Assembly (NCBI GenBank): GCA_020848935.1
Contig: JADLHF010000093.1
Coordinates: 1 to 34,710 of the forward strand
Reading direction: 5' to 3'
DNA from: Acetobacteraceae bacterium
GTDB lineage: Bacteria > Pseudomonadota > Alphaproteobacteria > Acetobacterales > Acetobacteraceae
Length of the DNA: 34,710 nucleotides
The notes below the pieces were generated by a model, which made no database searches, was not told the DNA's origin, and saw only the letters and a list, made by a program, of their open reading frames with translations. Both the position numbers and the translations under genes were made by a program. Below, one piece after another: positions 7,498 to 14,359 of the stretch (within the stretch, counting starts at the first letter, position 1; every line of letters begins with the position of its first letter).

Positions 7498-8436
7498 TTA
7501 ACTGAGACTCCCGGGATAATCCTGCCACACGCTCGGCGCGAGGCGCAGATGGGTTTGTGGCGGGTGCTGCGCGGCCCAGTGGGCGGCGAGTTCGCTGCCG
7601 GTGGCGATCCACAGGCCGGGGTGCTGGCGCAGGTGGGTGAGGAAGTCGTCGAGCATCTGGATGCGGTTGGCCCAGCCGATGTGCTGGGGATGGACGACCA
7701 TGTGGAAGTGGCGGCCGCGGCTGTATTGGGCGGCGAATTCCGCGCGCCAGTTGCGGGCGAGGAAGTCGGGGTTTTCCATGCCGGTTCCCTTGCCGGGGAA
7801 CATGCAGAACCACTGGTCGTCGAAATGGTAGTGGTACGGCAGGGTCAGGAGGGCACGGTTCGTGGCCGCGTCGGTGACCCAGTAATGGGGGATGTCGTCG
7901 GCCTGGCCGTTGCCGAACCAGGCGTATCCGGCGTCGAGCAGCAGGTCGATGGTGTGGGGGCTGGTGGTGCCGCCGGCGAAGGGGTCGGACTGGCGGGGGA
8001 GGCCGAACCAGCCCTGGGGTTTTTTCCCGGTGGCTTCGGCGAGGGTTTCGGTGGTCAGCGCGAGGCGGGATGATTCCTCGTCGCGGAAGAGGGTGCTGAC
8101 GTCTTCGCCGCGCCAGCCGCCGGCGGCGATTTCGTGGCCGTCGGCGGCGAGGGATTTCAGGGTGGCGGGGCGGAGCTTGGCCAGGACGGCGGGGGCGGCG
8201 ACGGTGGCGCGGATGGTGTGGCGGGCGAGGGTGGCACGGAGTTGGGCGAGGCCTTCGGTGGCGCCGAAGACGGCGGCGTCGGATTGGAGGTCCTTGGCGG
8301 TGATGCCCTCGGCGGTGCTGGCGATGTTGAGGTCGATGACCACCTGGATGGCGCAGGTGGCGCCGGCGGGCCAGGCGAGTTCGCCGTCGCGCAGGCCGAT
8401 TTCGTCGGAGATGGTGTAGCCTTGTTTCCAGGGCAT
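7498..8436 (-). CDS. Polysaccharide deacetylase-family protein, probable pseudoenzyme
   Basis: 312 residues from the ATG at 8436, with AGGAG 8 bases upstream inside the tail of the preceding gene. The layout is that of the NodB/PuuE-type (CE4-like) fold and matches its upstream neighbour segment by segment (WPAG...IQVVIDLNI, GHEIAAGGWRGED, DLLLDAGYAWFGNGQADDIPHYW, HFHMVVHPQHIGW). Where the neighbour has the metal-ligand motif HEIADHMWEH, this protein has HEIAAGGWRGED, with both later histidines missing. The TLDFDA aspartate pair is reduced to VIDLN. It is therefore unlikely to deacetylate by the usual metal mechanism and may be a partner or regulatory subunit. The gap to the upstream gene is 4 bases, so they are surely co-transcribed. 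Confidence 0.8.
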   Translation of the reverse strand: MPWKQGYTISDEIGLRDGELAWPAGATCAIQVVIDLNIASTAEGITAKDLQSDAAVFGATEGLAQLRATLARHTIRATVAAPAVLAKLRPATLKSLAADGHEIAAGGWRGEDVSTLFRDEESSRLALTTETLAEATGKKPQGWFGLPRQSDPFAGGTTSPHTIDLLLDAGYAWFGNGQADDIPHYWVTDAATNRALLTLPYHYHFDDQWFCMFPGKGTGMENPDFLARNWRAEFAAQYSRGRHFHMVVHPQHIGWANRIQMLDDFLTHLRQHPGLWIATGSELAAHWAAQHPPQTHLRLAPSVWQDYPGSLS

Positions 8437-8440
8437 GGGG

Positions 8441-9334
8441 TCAGGCTCCTTTCGCCGCCATGGGGGCAGGGTGGGTGGCGAGGACGTGGCGGGCGAGTTG
8501 TTCGGAGGTGGGGAACCAGACGCCGGGCATGGCCTGCATGCGGCGGAGCAGGCGGTCCATCATGGCGACGCGCAGCGCCCGGCCGGAGACGAAGGGGTGC
8601 ATGCAGATGTTGAGGTAGCCGCCCTGCTGGTACTGCTGGCGGAAGGCGTCCCACCACATGTCGCAGACGCGGTCGGGGTCGGAGATGCGCTGGGCGGCGT
8701 TGGGGCTGGCGAGCCAGGCGAAGCTGTAGAACATGGCGTCGTCGATGACGTAGTGGAACGGCAGGTTCAGAAGCGGGCGGCCGGAGGCGGGGTCGCGCAG
8801 GTAGTGCGGCAGGTGGTGGGCGTGGCCGTGCGAGTTGTAGATGAAGCCTTCGTCGAGCAGGAGGTTCTGGCTGTGCCAGGAGCGGGTGCCGACGGGGGGT
8901 TTGCCGGTGATGGATTTGATCGCGGCGGCGGCCTTGAGGAGGTGGTCGCGTTCGAGGGCGGGGTCTTTCGGGACGTGATGTTCCCACATGTGGTCGGCGA
9001 TTTCGTGGCCGCCGGCGTGGGCGTGGCGCAGGGCCTCGGGGTAGAGTTCGACGATGCGGCCGGGGGTGAAGACGGTGCCCTTGATGGCGAGGCTGTCGAA
9101 CAGGGCGATCATGCGCCAGATGCCGACGCGGCCGCCGAATTCGCCCTTGGCGAGCTGGCTGGGGGGCTCGTTCATCAGGCGGCGCAGCAGCATGGCGTCG
9201 AAGTCGAGCGTGACGTTGACGGCCATGCGGATGCCGGCGGGCCAGGTGATCCTGGGGATGAATTCGTGGTGGGCGTCGGCGCGGGCGGCGGCGGCGGCGA
9301 GGGCTTCGAGGTCGGCGGCGAGGGAGTCGGGCAT
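8441..9334 (-). CDS. Polysaccharide deacetylase family protein (PuuE-like)
   Basis: 297 residues from the ATG at 9334, which has a strong AGGAGG 7 bases upstream. An in-frame ATG 43 codons earlier gives a low-complexity Pro-rich leader and is not chosen. The NodB-type signatures are intact: NVTLDFDAM (aspartates), GGHEIADHMWEHH (metal histidines), a G-T-R-S-W strand (GTRSWHSQNLLLDEGF) and a C-terminal LNICMHPFVSGRA motif. No signal peptide is seen, which suggests a cytoplasmic C-N hydrolase acting on a small molecule, as in the allantoinase PuuE branch, more than a cell-wall deacetylase. The substrate is unknown. It forms a two-gene unit with the metal-ligand-less paralogue downstream. Confidence 0.87.
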   Translation of the reverse strand: MPDSLAADLEALAAAAARADAHHEFIPRITWPAGIRMAVNVTLDFDAMLLRRLMNEPPSQLAKGEFGGRVGIWRMIALFDSLAIKGTVFTPGRIVELYPEALRHAHAGGHEIADHMWEHHVPKDPALERDHLLKAAAAIKSITGKPPVGTRSWHSQNLLLDEGFIYNSHGHAHHLPHYLRDPASGRPLLNLPFHYVIDDAMFYSFAWLASPNAAQRISDPDRVCDMWWDAFRQQYQQGGYLNICMHPFVSGRALRVAMMDRLLRRMQAMPGVWFPTSEQLARHVLATHPAPMAAKGA

Positions 9335-9713
9335 TTGCGTTGCCTCCTGCTGGGCGGAGTGTAGCGCGGGAGGGTGGCGTGGCGGCAAGATGGCGTGAGG
9401 GGGCGGGCGTGAGGGGGCGGTCGCGACGGGGAGCGGCGATGGTGGTCCTGTTTTTCGCGACACGTCATTTTACAGAATTCAAGACTTGAGCAAAAATATA
9501 GAATAATCTGGCTCACATTCATTTTACCCGCGGCAGGGAAAATCGTGCTATTGAGGTCGTGCAATCGAGATTGTCGCCTGCCAGATGTGACGCCGCCGAT
9601 TGTTGCGATCTGGACTGCGTGTCGCGTTGATATTTTCCGCCGGTCGAACCGACACGACGTGATTGCCCCGATGGGCGGTCGCGATACTGCCCGCACCCAT
9701 ATGGAACATCGTC
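9335..9713. other. 379-bp intergenic region, divergent promoters, AT-rich core
   Basis: This separates the minus-strand deacetylase pair from the plus-strand BON lipoprotein. From 9390 to 9421 a GCGTGAGGGGGCGG unit occurs twice in tandem. From about 9455 to 9545 the composition drops to unusually AT-rich sequence for this genome and probably contains promoter elements in both directions. TTGCGA (9603-9608) and TTGATA (9627-9632), 18 bases apart, are a weak candidate promoter for the BON gene. No gene was found here. Confidence 0.45.
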
Positions 9714-10028
9714 ATGATCAATGTCCGCATTCTGCACCTGGCTGCCGCGCTTGCGCTGGCGACCACGCTCGGGGCTTGTACTGCCGCCACCCGCACCGCC
9801 GAGACCACCGGGGAGTATGTCGATGATGCCGCGGTCACCGCCAAGGTGAAGGCGGCGATCCTGGCCGAGCCCGGGCTGCGGACGTTCGAGATCGGGGTCG
9901 AGACCTTTCGCAATTCCGTTCAGTTGAGCGGGTTCGTCGGAAGCGAGGGCGTGAAGGCCCGTGCCGGGCAGGTTGCGGGCGCCGTGCCGGGCGTGCGGTC
10001 GGTGCGCAACAACCTGATCGTGAAGTAG
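9714..10028 (+). CDS. BON-domain lipoprotein
   Basis: 104 residues from the ATG at 9714. The N-terminus MINVRILHLAAALALATTLG followed by A-C gives a lipoprotein signal with lipobox LGAC and the lipidated cysteine at residue 22. Residues 33-104 form a BON domain (DDAAVTAKVKAAILAEPGL, VQLSGFVGSEGVKARAGQV, GVRSVRNNLIVK), a fold that binds phospholipid or other envelope components in OsmY/DolP-type proteins. It is therefore predicted to sit in the periplasm, anchored to a membrane, with an envelope-stress role. Two more small envelope genes follow within 60 bp each. A longer in-frame upstream start is possible but would spoil the signal peptide. Confidence 0.88.
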   Translation: MINVRILHLAAALALATTLGACTAATRTAETTGEYVDDAAVTAKVKAAILAEPGLRTFEIGVETFRNSVQLSGFVGSEGVKARAGQVAGAVPGVRSVRNNLIVK

Positions 10029-10078
10029 GACCGCGCCGTGCGGGGCGCAGGGGTGCGACGGCGCGATGGAGGCGGGCA

Positions 10079-10288
10079 ATGAAGCCGATGCAGATTCTTG
10101 GCGTTGTCGCGCTGGCGGTGGGGGGCATGCTGCTGTGGATCGGCGTGCGCGCCTCCAACGCGCCGGTCGAGCAGGTGGCCGACGTGCTGACCGGGCGGTA
10201 CACCGACCGGACCATGATGTATTTCGTCGGCGGTGGCACCGCGGCGCTGGCCGGCGTGCTGCTGATCGGATTCGCCCGCCGCAAATGA
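10079..10288 (+). CDS. DUF3185 family small membrane protein
   Basis: 69 residues. Two hydrophobic helices (residues 5-24 and 47-65) flank a polar loop containing NAPVEQVADVLTGRYTDRTMMYFVGGG. This is the DUF3185 pattern (QILGVVALAVGGMLLWIG, then TGRYTD, then a second helix). Function is unknown. Homologues in other bacteria are small inner-membrane proteins often found near BON-domain or other stress proteins. It lies 50 bp after the BON lipoprotein gene and 42 bp before the DUF3309 gene on the same strand, so the three may form one transcript. Confidence 0.85.
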   Translation: MKPMQILGVVALAVGGMLLWIGVRASNAPVEQVADVLTGRYTDRTMMYFVGGGTAALAGVLLIGFARRK

Positions 10289-10330
10289 TGCCGGTGGCGG
10301 CTTCCCGCTCCCTTTGAACAGGTGTTCCAC

Positions 10331-10486
10331 ATGCTCGGCACGGTCCTGCTGGTTGTTCTGATCCTGATGCTGCTGGGTGCCATTCCGACCTGGCCGCATA
10401 GCCGTGGCTGGGGGTATTTTCCCAGCAGCGGGTTGGGGCTGGTCTTGCTGATCGTGGTGATCCTGCTGCTGACCGGCCGGCTCTAG
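10331..10486 (+). CDS. DUF3309 family small membrane protein
   Basis: This gene encodes 51 residues from the ATG at 10331 to the TAG at 10484-10486. The sequence MLGTVLLVVLILMLLGAIPT, then WPHSRGWGYFPSSGLGLVLL, then IVVILLLTGRL is an almost consensus DUF3309 protein: two short helices around the invariant P-T-W-P-x-S-R-x-W-G-Y-x-P-S segment. The function of the family is not known, and it is widespread in proteobacteria. With the BON and DUF3185 genes upstream it makes a compact set of envelope or stress-type small genes. Confidence 0.9.
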   Translation: MLGTVLLVVLILMLLGAIPTWPHSRGWGYFPSSGLGLVLLIVVILLLTGRL

Positions 10487-10859
10487 CGCACTGGCTCGCC
10501 CGGATGGGTCAACTTGCGCCGGTGCACCAGCTTGATTTGGCGGGCCGATTCAGCTGACAGGCGGAAGTGCCTGTCGGCAACGGACCGCTAGGGGCCTGTC
10601 CGGGCGCGTTCTGGCCGGATCAGGCCGAAGCCGCCATGGCCGGCCCCTCCCGCGCGCATGCTCAAGCGCAAACCACGGATCCCGCAGGTCCTCCTGCGCG
10701 GTCTCACGACGGTCAGGGCTGCGCGGGCGACCATCCGCACCGCCCGCGACGTTGCCACGCTGCACCAGGCAGCCGCGTGACATGGCAGGGATCCGAGGCG
10801 ATCCGCGCAATGGTCCATCGCAATCGGACCGTGGATCGGTGTAAGACAAGTTCCTAGCC
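10487..10859. other. 373-bp region of unclear content upstream of glcF
   Basis: No convincing gene was found. GACAGGC (10556-10562) and GCCTGTC (10569-10575) form a hairpin. A small ORF at 10658-10780 (+) would encode 40 residues starting MLKRKPRIPQVLLRGL, but it has no ribosome binding site and no recognised family. Several overlapping frames on both strands stay open for 70-150 codons with implausible compositions. GGTCC (10812-10816) and GGACC (10826-10830), 30 bases before the glcF start, form an inverted repeat that could be an operator. The region could be a decayed gene or IS remnant; I cannot show this. Confidence 0.35.
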
Positions 10860-12164
10860 ATGCAGACGCATTTCACCGCCGACCAGTTGCGCGATCCCGA
10901 CACCGCCTCGTCGAACAAGGAGCTGCGGACCTGCGTGCATTGCGGCTTCTGCACCGCGACCTGCCCGACCTTCGTGCTGCTGGGCGATGAGCTCGACAGC
11001 CCGCGCGGGCGCATCTACCTGATCAAGGACATGCTGGAATCCGGCCGGCCGGCCACCGAGGAGGTGGTGCGCCATGTCGATCGCTGCCTGTCCTGCCTGT
11101 CCTGCATGACGACCTGTCCCAGCGGCGTGAACTACATGCACCTGGTGGACCATGCCCGCCACCATATCGAGGATACCTACCGGCGGCCGTGGCACGAGCG
11201 CTGGTTGCGCGCCGTTTTGGCAACCGTGCTGCCGTACCCCAACCGGATGCGCGCCGCGCTGATGGGGGCCAGCCTGGTCCGCCCCTTCGCCGGCCTGATC
11301 CCTGGCGACGGCCCGTTTGCCCGCCGGCTGCGCGCCATGCTGAAGCTGGCGCCGAAGACCATTCCCGGCCGCAGCCCCCTTGACGGCAGCCGTGTGCATT
11401 CCGCCATCGGGGCGCGCCGCGGCCGGGTGGCGCTGCTGGCCGGCTGCGCGCAACAGGTGCTGGACCCCGCGATCAACGATGCCACCATCCGCCTGCTGAC
11501 CCGGCTGGGCATCGAGGTGGTGGTGGCCAAGGAGGCGGGGTGCTGCGGCGCGCTGACCCACCACATGGGCCACCATGACGCGGCCATGGCCAGTGCCGGC
11601 GCCAACATCGCCGCCTGGAGCCGAGAGATCGATGGCGGCGGGCTGGATGCCATCATCATCAACACCTCGGGCTGCGGCACCACGGTGAAGGATTACGGCT
11701 TCATGTTCCGATCGACGCCGCTGGCCGACAAGGCCGCGGCAGTGGCCGCCCTGGCGCAGGACATCACCGAATTCCTGGCGCGCATCGGCTACACGCCGAC
11801 GCGGCCGGCGTCGGGGCTGACGGTGGCGTACCACAGCGCGTGCAGCCTCCAGCACGGGCAGAGGGTCACCGCCCAGCCGAAGGACCTGCTGAAGGCCGCC
11901 GGCTTCCGCGTGGTCGAACCCGCCGAACCGCATCTGTGCTGCGGCTCCGCCGGCACCTACAACATCCTTCAGCCCGAGATCGCGGCGCGGCTGCGCGAGC
12001 GCAAGCTGGCCCATCTGCATGCCGTGAAGCCCGACCTGATCGCCGCCGGCAATATCGGCTGCATGACGCAGCTGGCCGGCGACGCGCTGCCGGTGGTGCA
12101 TACGGTCGAACTGCTCGACTGGATGGCCGGCGGGCCGGTGCCCGAGGGGCTGCCAGCACCATAG
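10860..12164 (+). CDS. glcF: Glycolate oxidase iron-sulfur subunit GlcF
   Basis: 434 residues. GlcF carries electrons from the flavin subunits GlcD/GlcE of membrane-associated glycolate oxidase, which converts glycolate to glyoxylate. Two ferredoxin-type motifs are intact: C25-x2-C28-x2-C31-x3-C35 (CVHCGFCTATCPT) and C76-x2-C79-x2-C82-x3-C86 (CLSCLSCMTTCPSG). Two CCG (heterodisulfide-reductase-like) domains follow, with AGCAQQVLDP/KEAGCCGALTHHMG and SACSLQHGQ/PHLCCGSAGTY. The length is normal. No glcD or glcE lies within the window on either side, so the subunit is separated from its usual partners here. A paralogous role in another FAD-linked dehydrogenase remains possible. Confidence 0.93.
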   Translation: MQTHFTADQLRDPDTASSNKELRTCVHCGFCTATCPTFVLLGDELDSPRGRIYLIKDMLESGRPATEEVVRHVDRCLSCLSCMTTCPSGVNYMHLVDHARHHIEDTYRRPWHERWLRAVLATVLPYPNRMRAALMGASLVRPFAGLIPGDGPFARRLRAMLKLAPKTIPGRSPLDGSRVHSAIGARRGRVALLAGCAQQVLDPAINDATIRLLTRLGIEVVVAKEAGCCGALTHHMGHHDAAMASAGANIAAWSREIDGGGLDAIIINTSGCGTTVKDYGFMFRSTPLADKAAAVAALAQDITEFLARIGYTPTRPASGLTVAYHSACSLQHGQRVTAQPKDLLKAAGFRVVEPAEPHLCCGSAGTYNILQPEIAARLRERKLAHLHAVKPDLIAAGNIGCMTQLAGDALPVVHTVELLDWMAGGPVPEGLPAP

Positions 12165-12213
12165 TGCAGCTTCCCGCTTGCGCCCCGCCCCGCCGGCGCG
12201 GCACCATCGCACC

Positions 12214-12789
12214 ATGCGGATGCTGCTCCTCCTGGCCGCCCTGCTCGTGCCGCTGCCGGCCCTGGCCCAGGCGCCGGCGACCGCGCCGCAGTCCCGCCCC
12301 GATGGCCGCCGGGGGGAGACCGATGCGCTGCTGGATGCGCTGCAGAAGGCCGACACCGAGATGGCGGCGGCGATCCTTGAATCCAAGCTGCGCGAATCCT
12401 GGCTGCGCGCGGGCGCGCCGGTGGCGGCGCTGCTGCTGAACAAGGGTACCCGCAACCTGCGCGAGGATGCCGACGAGGAGGCGCTGGACGATTTCGACGC
12501 CGCCCTGGTGATCGACCCCGAGTACATGGAAGCATACAACCGCCGCGCCACGGCGCGCGCCACGCTGGGCGACTATCGCGGCGCGCTGGCCGATATCTCC
12601 GAGGTGCTGAAGCGCGAACCGCGGCATTTCGGCGCACTGCAAACCCTGTCGCGCATTGCCGAAGCCCGCGGCGATGCCACCGGCGCCCTGCGCGCCTGGG
12701 AGAAGGTGATCGAGCTGGCCCCCCGGCTGCCCGGCGCGGCCGAACGCCTCAAGACCCTGCGGCTGAAGGCCCAAGGGGAGGAAAGCTGA
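12214..12789 (+). CDS. Secreted TPR-repeat protein
   Basis: 191 residues from the ATG at 12214. This start gives a clean signal peptide, MRMLLLLAALLVPLPALA, with cleavage before QAPA. A TTG 12 codons earlier would hide it. Residues 75-180 contain tetratricopeptide repeats: ALDDFDAALVIDPEYMEAYN, then RRATARATLGDYRGALADIS, then EVLKREPRHFGALQTLSRIA, then EARGDATGALRAWEKVIELA. The protein is predicted to be periplasmic and to act as a protein-interaction scaffold; nothing in the sequence names a partner. It starts 49 bases after glcF and may be read with it. Its stop lies 9 bases from the convergent sugar transferase stop, leaving no room for a separate terminator. Confidence 0.82.
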   Translation: MRMLLLLAALLVPLPALAQAPATAPQSRPDGRRGETDALLDALQKADTEMAAAILESKLRESWLRAGAPVAALLLNKGTRNLREDADEEALDDFDAALVIDPEYMEAYNRRATARATLGDYRGALADISEVLKREPRHFGALQTLSRIAEARGDATGALRAWEKVIELAPRLPGAAERLKTLRLKAQGEES

Positions 12790-12798
12790 GCCGGGGGG

Positions 12799-14205
12799 CT
12801 ACCGTGCCCCGCTGGGGAACAGCACCACGCGCAGCGTCTGCAGGATGATCAGCAGGTCGAACGCCACGGAGAAGTTCTTGACGTAGTACAGGTCGTAGCC
12901 CAGCTTGGCCCGGGTGTCTTCGATCGAGGCGCCGTAGGGGTAGTTGATCTGCGCCCAGCCGGTCAGCCCCGCTTTCACCGTGTGGCGCTCGTCGTAGAGC
13001 GGGATCTGTTCGATCAGCGCGCCGATGAATTCCGGCCGTTCCGGGCGTGGCCCCACCAGCGACATTTCGCCGCGCAGCACGTTGATCAGCTGCGGCAGCT
13101 CGTCGATGCGGGTCTGGCGCAGGAAGCGGCCGGTGCGGGTGATGCGGCTGTCCGCCGTCGCCGCCCAGACCGCGCCGCCGCGCTCGGCATCCACGCGCAT
13201 GGTGCGCAGCTTCAGGATGCGGAAATGCCGGCCGCCCTGACTGACGCGGGTCTGGGCGTAGAATATCGGCCCGCCATCGCCCAGCTTGATCGCGATCGCC
13301 GCGGGCAGCAGCAGAAGGCTGCCGAACAGCAGGATCACCAGGCTGACGGCGATGTCCAGCATGCGCTTCAGCGCGCGGTCCAGCGGGCCGAAGTAGAAGC
13401 CGTCGGAATACAGGAACCAGCCGAGTTCGATGCGGTTCAGGTCCACCCGCCGCGCCTCCCGCTCCACGAATTCCAGGTGCTGCACCACCGGGAAGCCGTT
13501 CTTCTTGCAGTCCAGCAGCCGCTCCAGCCGCATGCCGCGGCGTTCGTCGGGCGCCACCACGATCTGGTCCACGTCATGCGCGGTGGCGAGCTGGAGGTAG
13601 TTGCTGTCGCTGGCCAGCACCACGGTCTGGTGCGCGCCGCGGCCCAGCTCGGGCTCGCGCGGGCCCAGCGCCGGCTCGTGGACAAACACCAGGTCGAATT
13701 GTGGCGCGCTGGCGTGCTGGCCGATCATGGCGATCAGCTCGGCGGCACGCTGCCCCGCGCCCACGACCATGATGCGCCGGCGGAACACGCCGCGCCGCAG
13801 CAGCAGGAACAGCACCACGCGGGCCAGCGTGGCGCAGAGCGCAAAGCCCAGCATCGCGGCGCTGCACAGATCGGTCACATCCACCGTCGCCGTGCCGGGC
13901 CACAGCCACTGCACCGCCAGCAGCACCACACCGCTCGCCAGCGCACCCAGCCCCACCACCAGCGGTAGCCGCAGCAAGGCGCGCCGCAGCGACAGGATGG
14001 CATCGCGCCGATACAGCCCCAAGGCGTACAGCAGCGTCACCTGGGCCAGCGGAAACACCGCCAGCGCCGGCTCGAACAGCAATGCCTGCCAGTGCTCGGG
14101 GCTCACCAGCCACAGCAGCACCGGCCAGGCGGGCAGCAGCAGCGCCGTGTCGAGTGCCACCAGCATGATGCCCGCGCGCGACAGCAGCACTTTCAGCGAT
14201 CGCAT
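12799..14205 (-). CDS. Polyprenyl-phosphate sugar-1-phosphate transferase (exopolysaccharide initiation)
   Basis: 468 residues. The N-terminal half (about 1-150) has four to five transmembrane helices, followed by a soluble Rossmann-like CoA-binding-type region (RRRIMVVGAGQRAAELIAMI). The C-terminal third is a bacterial sugar transferase catalytic domain: LDRALKRMLDIAVSLVIL, FYAQTRVSQGGRHFRILKLR, TRIDELPQLINVLRGEMSLV, GPRPERPEF and GLTGWAQINY. This is the WcaJ/EpsB-type polyisoprenyl-phosphate hexose-1-phosphate transferase that loads the first sugar on the lipid carrier for an exopolysaccharide. The architecture fits the family used in exosortase-linked EPS loci. No other EPS gene is in the window, so it is an orphan here. 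Confidence 0.9.
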   Translation of the reverse strand: MRSLKVLLSRAGIMLVALDTALLLPAWPVLLWLVSPEHWQALLFEPALAVFPLAQVTLLYALGLYRRDAILSLRRALLRLPLVVGLGALASGVVLLAVQWLWPGTATVDVTDLCSAAMLGFALCATLARVVLFLLLRRGVFRRRIMVVGAGQRAAELIAMIGQHASAPQFDLVFVHEPALGPREPELGRGAHQTVVLASDSNYLQLATAHDVDQIVVAPDERRGMRLERLLDCKKNGFPVVQHLEFVEREARRVDLNRIELGWFLYSDGFYFGPLDRALKRMLDIAVSLVILLFGSLLLLPAAIAIKLGDGGPIFYAQTRVSQGGRHFRILKLRTMRVDAERGGAVWAATADSRITRTGRFLRQTRIDELPQLINVLRGEMSLVGPRPERPEFIGALIEQIPLYDERHTVKAGLTGWAQINYPYGASIEDTRAKLGYDLYYVKNFSVAFDLLIILQTLRVVLFPSGAR

Positions 14206-14359
14206 TTCGTCGGCTCCGCCAGCTTCGGGTCAAGGGCCAGCTTCGGCACAAAATATGAACAGCAGGCTATTGTTTCGGTTTCATGACCCGAAAATGAAAT
14301 GACTGTCATGATTTCCGGAACATAAAATGAACAGAAGCGCGGCTGGCCCGGCCCTGCGC
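14206..14359. promoter_or_regulatory. AT-rich leader of the sugar transferase gene
   Basis: This 154-bp minus-strand upstream region contains two direct copies of an AATGAACAG-like word (14251-14262 as AAATATGAACAG, 14324-14334 as AAAATGAACAG) about 73 bp apart. It also holds CATGAC (14282-14287) facing GTCATG (14305-14310) and the perfect palindrome TTCCGGAA (14313-14320). Such a density of symmetrical AT-rich words in a 70% GC genome suggests regulator binding. It also follows the stop of the MotB-like gene. Confidence 0.35.

Noticed and set aside
9455-9545. A dif (XerCD) site in the AT-rich patch near the skew switch
   Set aside because: No 28-base sequence with paired 11-base XerC/XerD half-sites could be recognised here or at 620-650 or 14250-14330.
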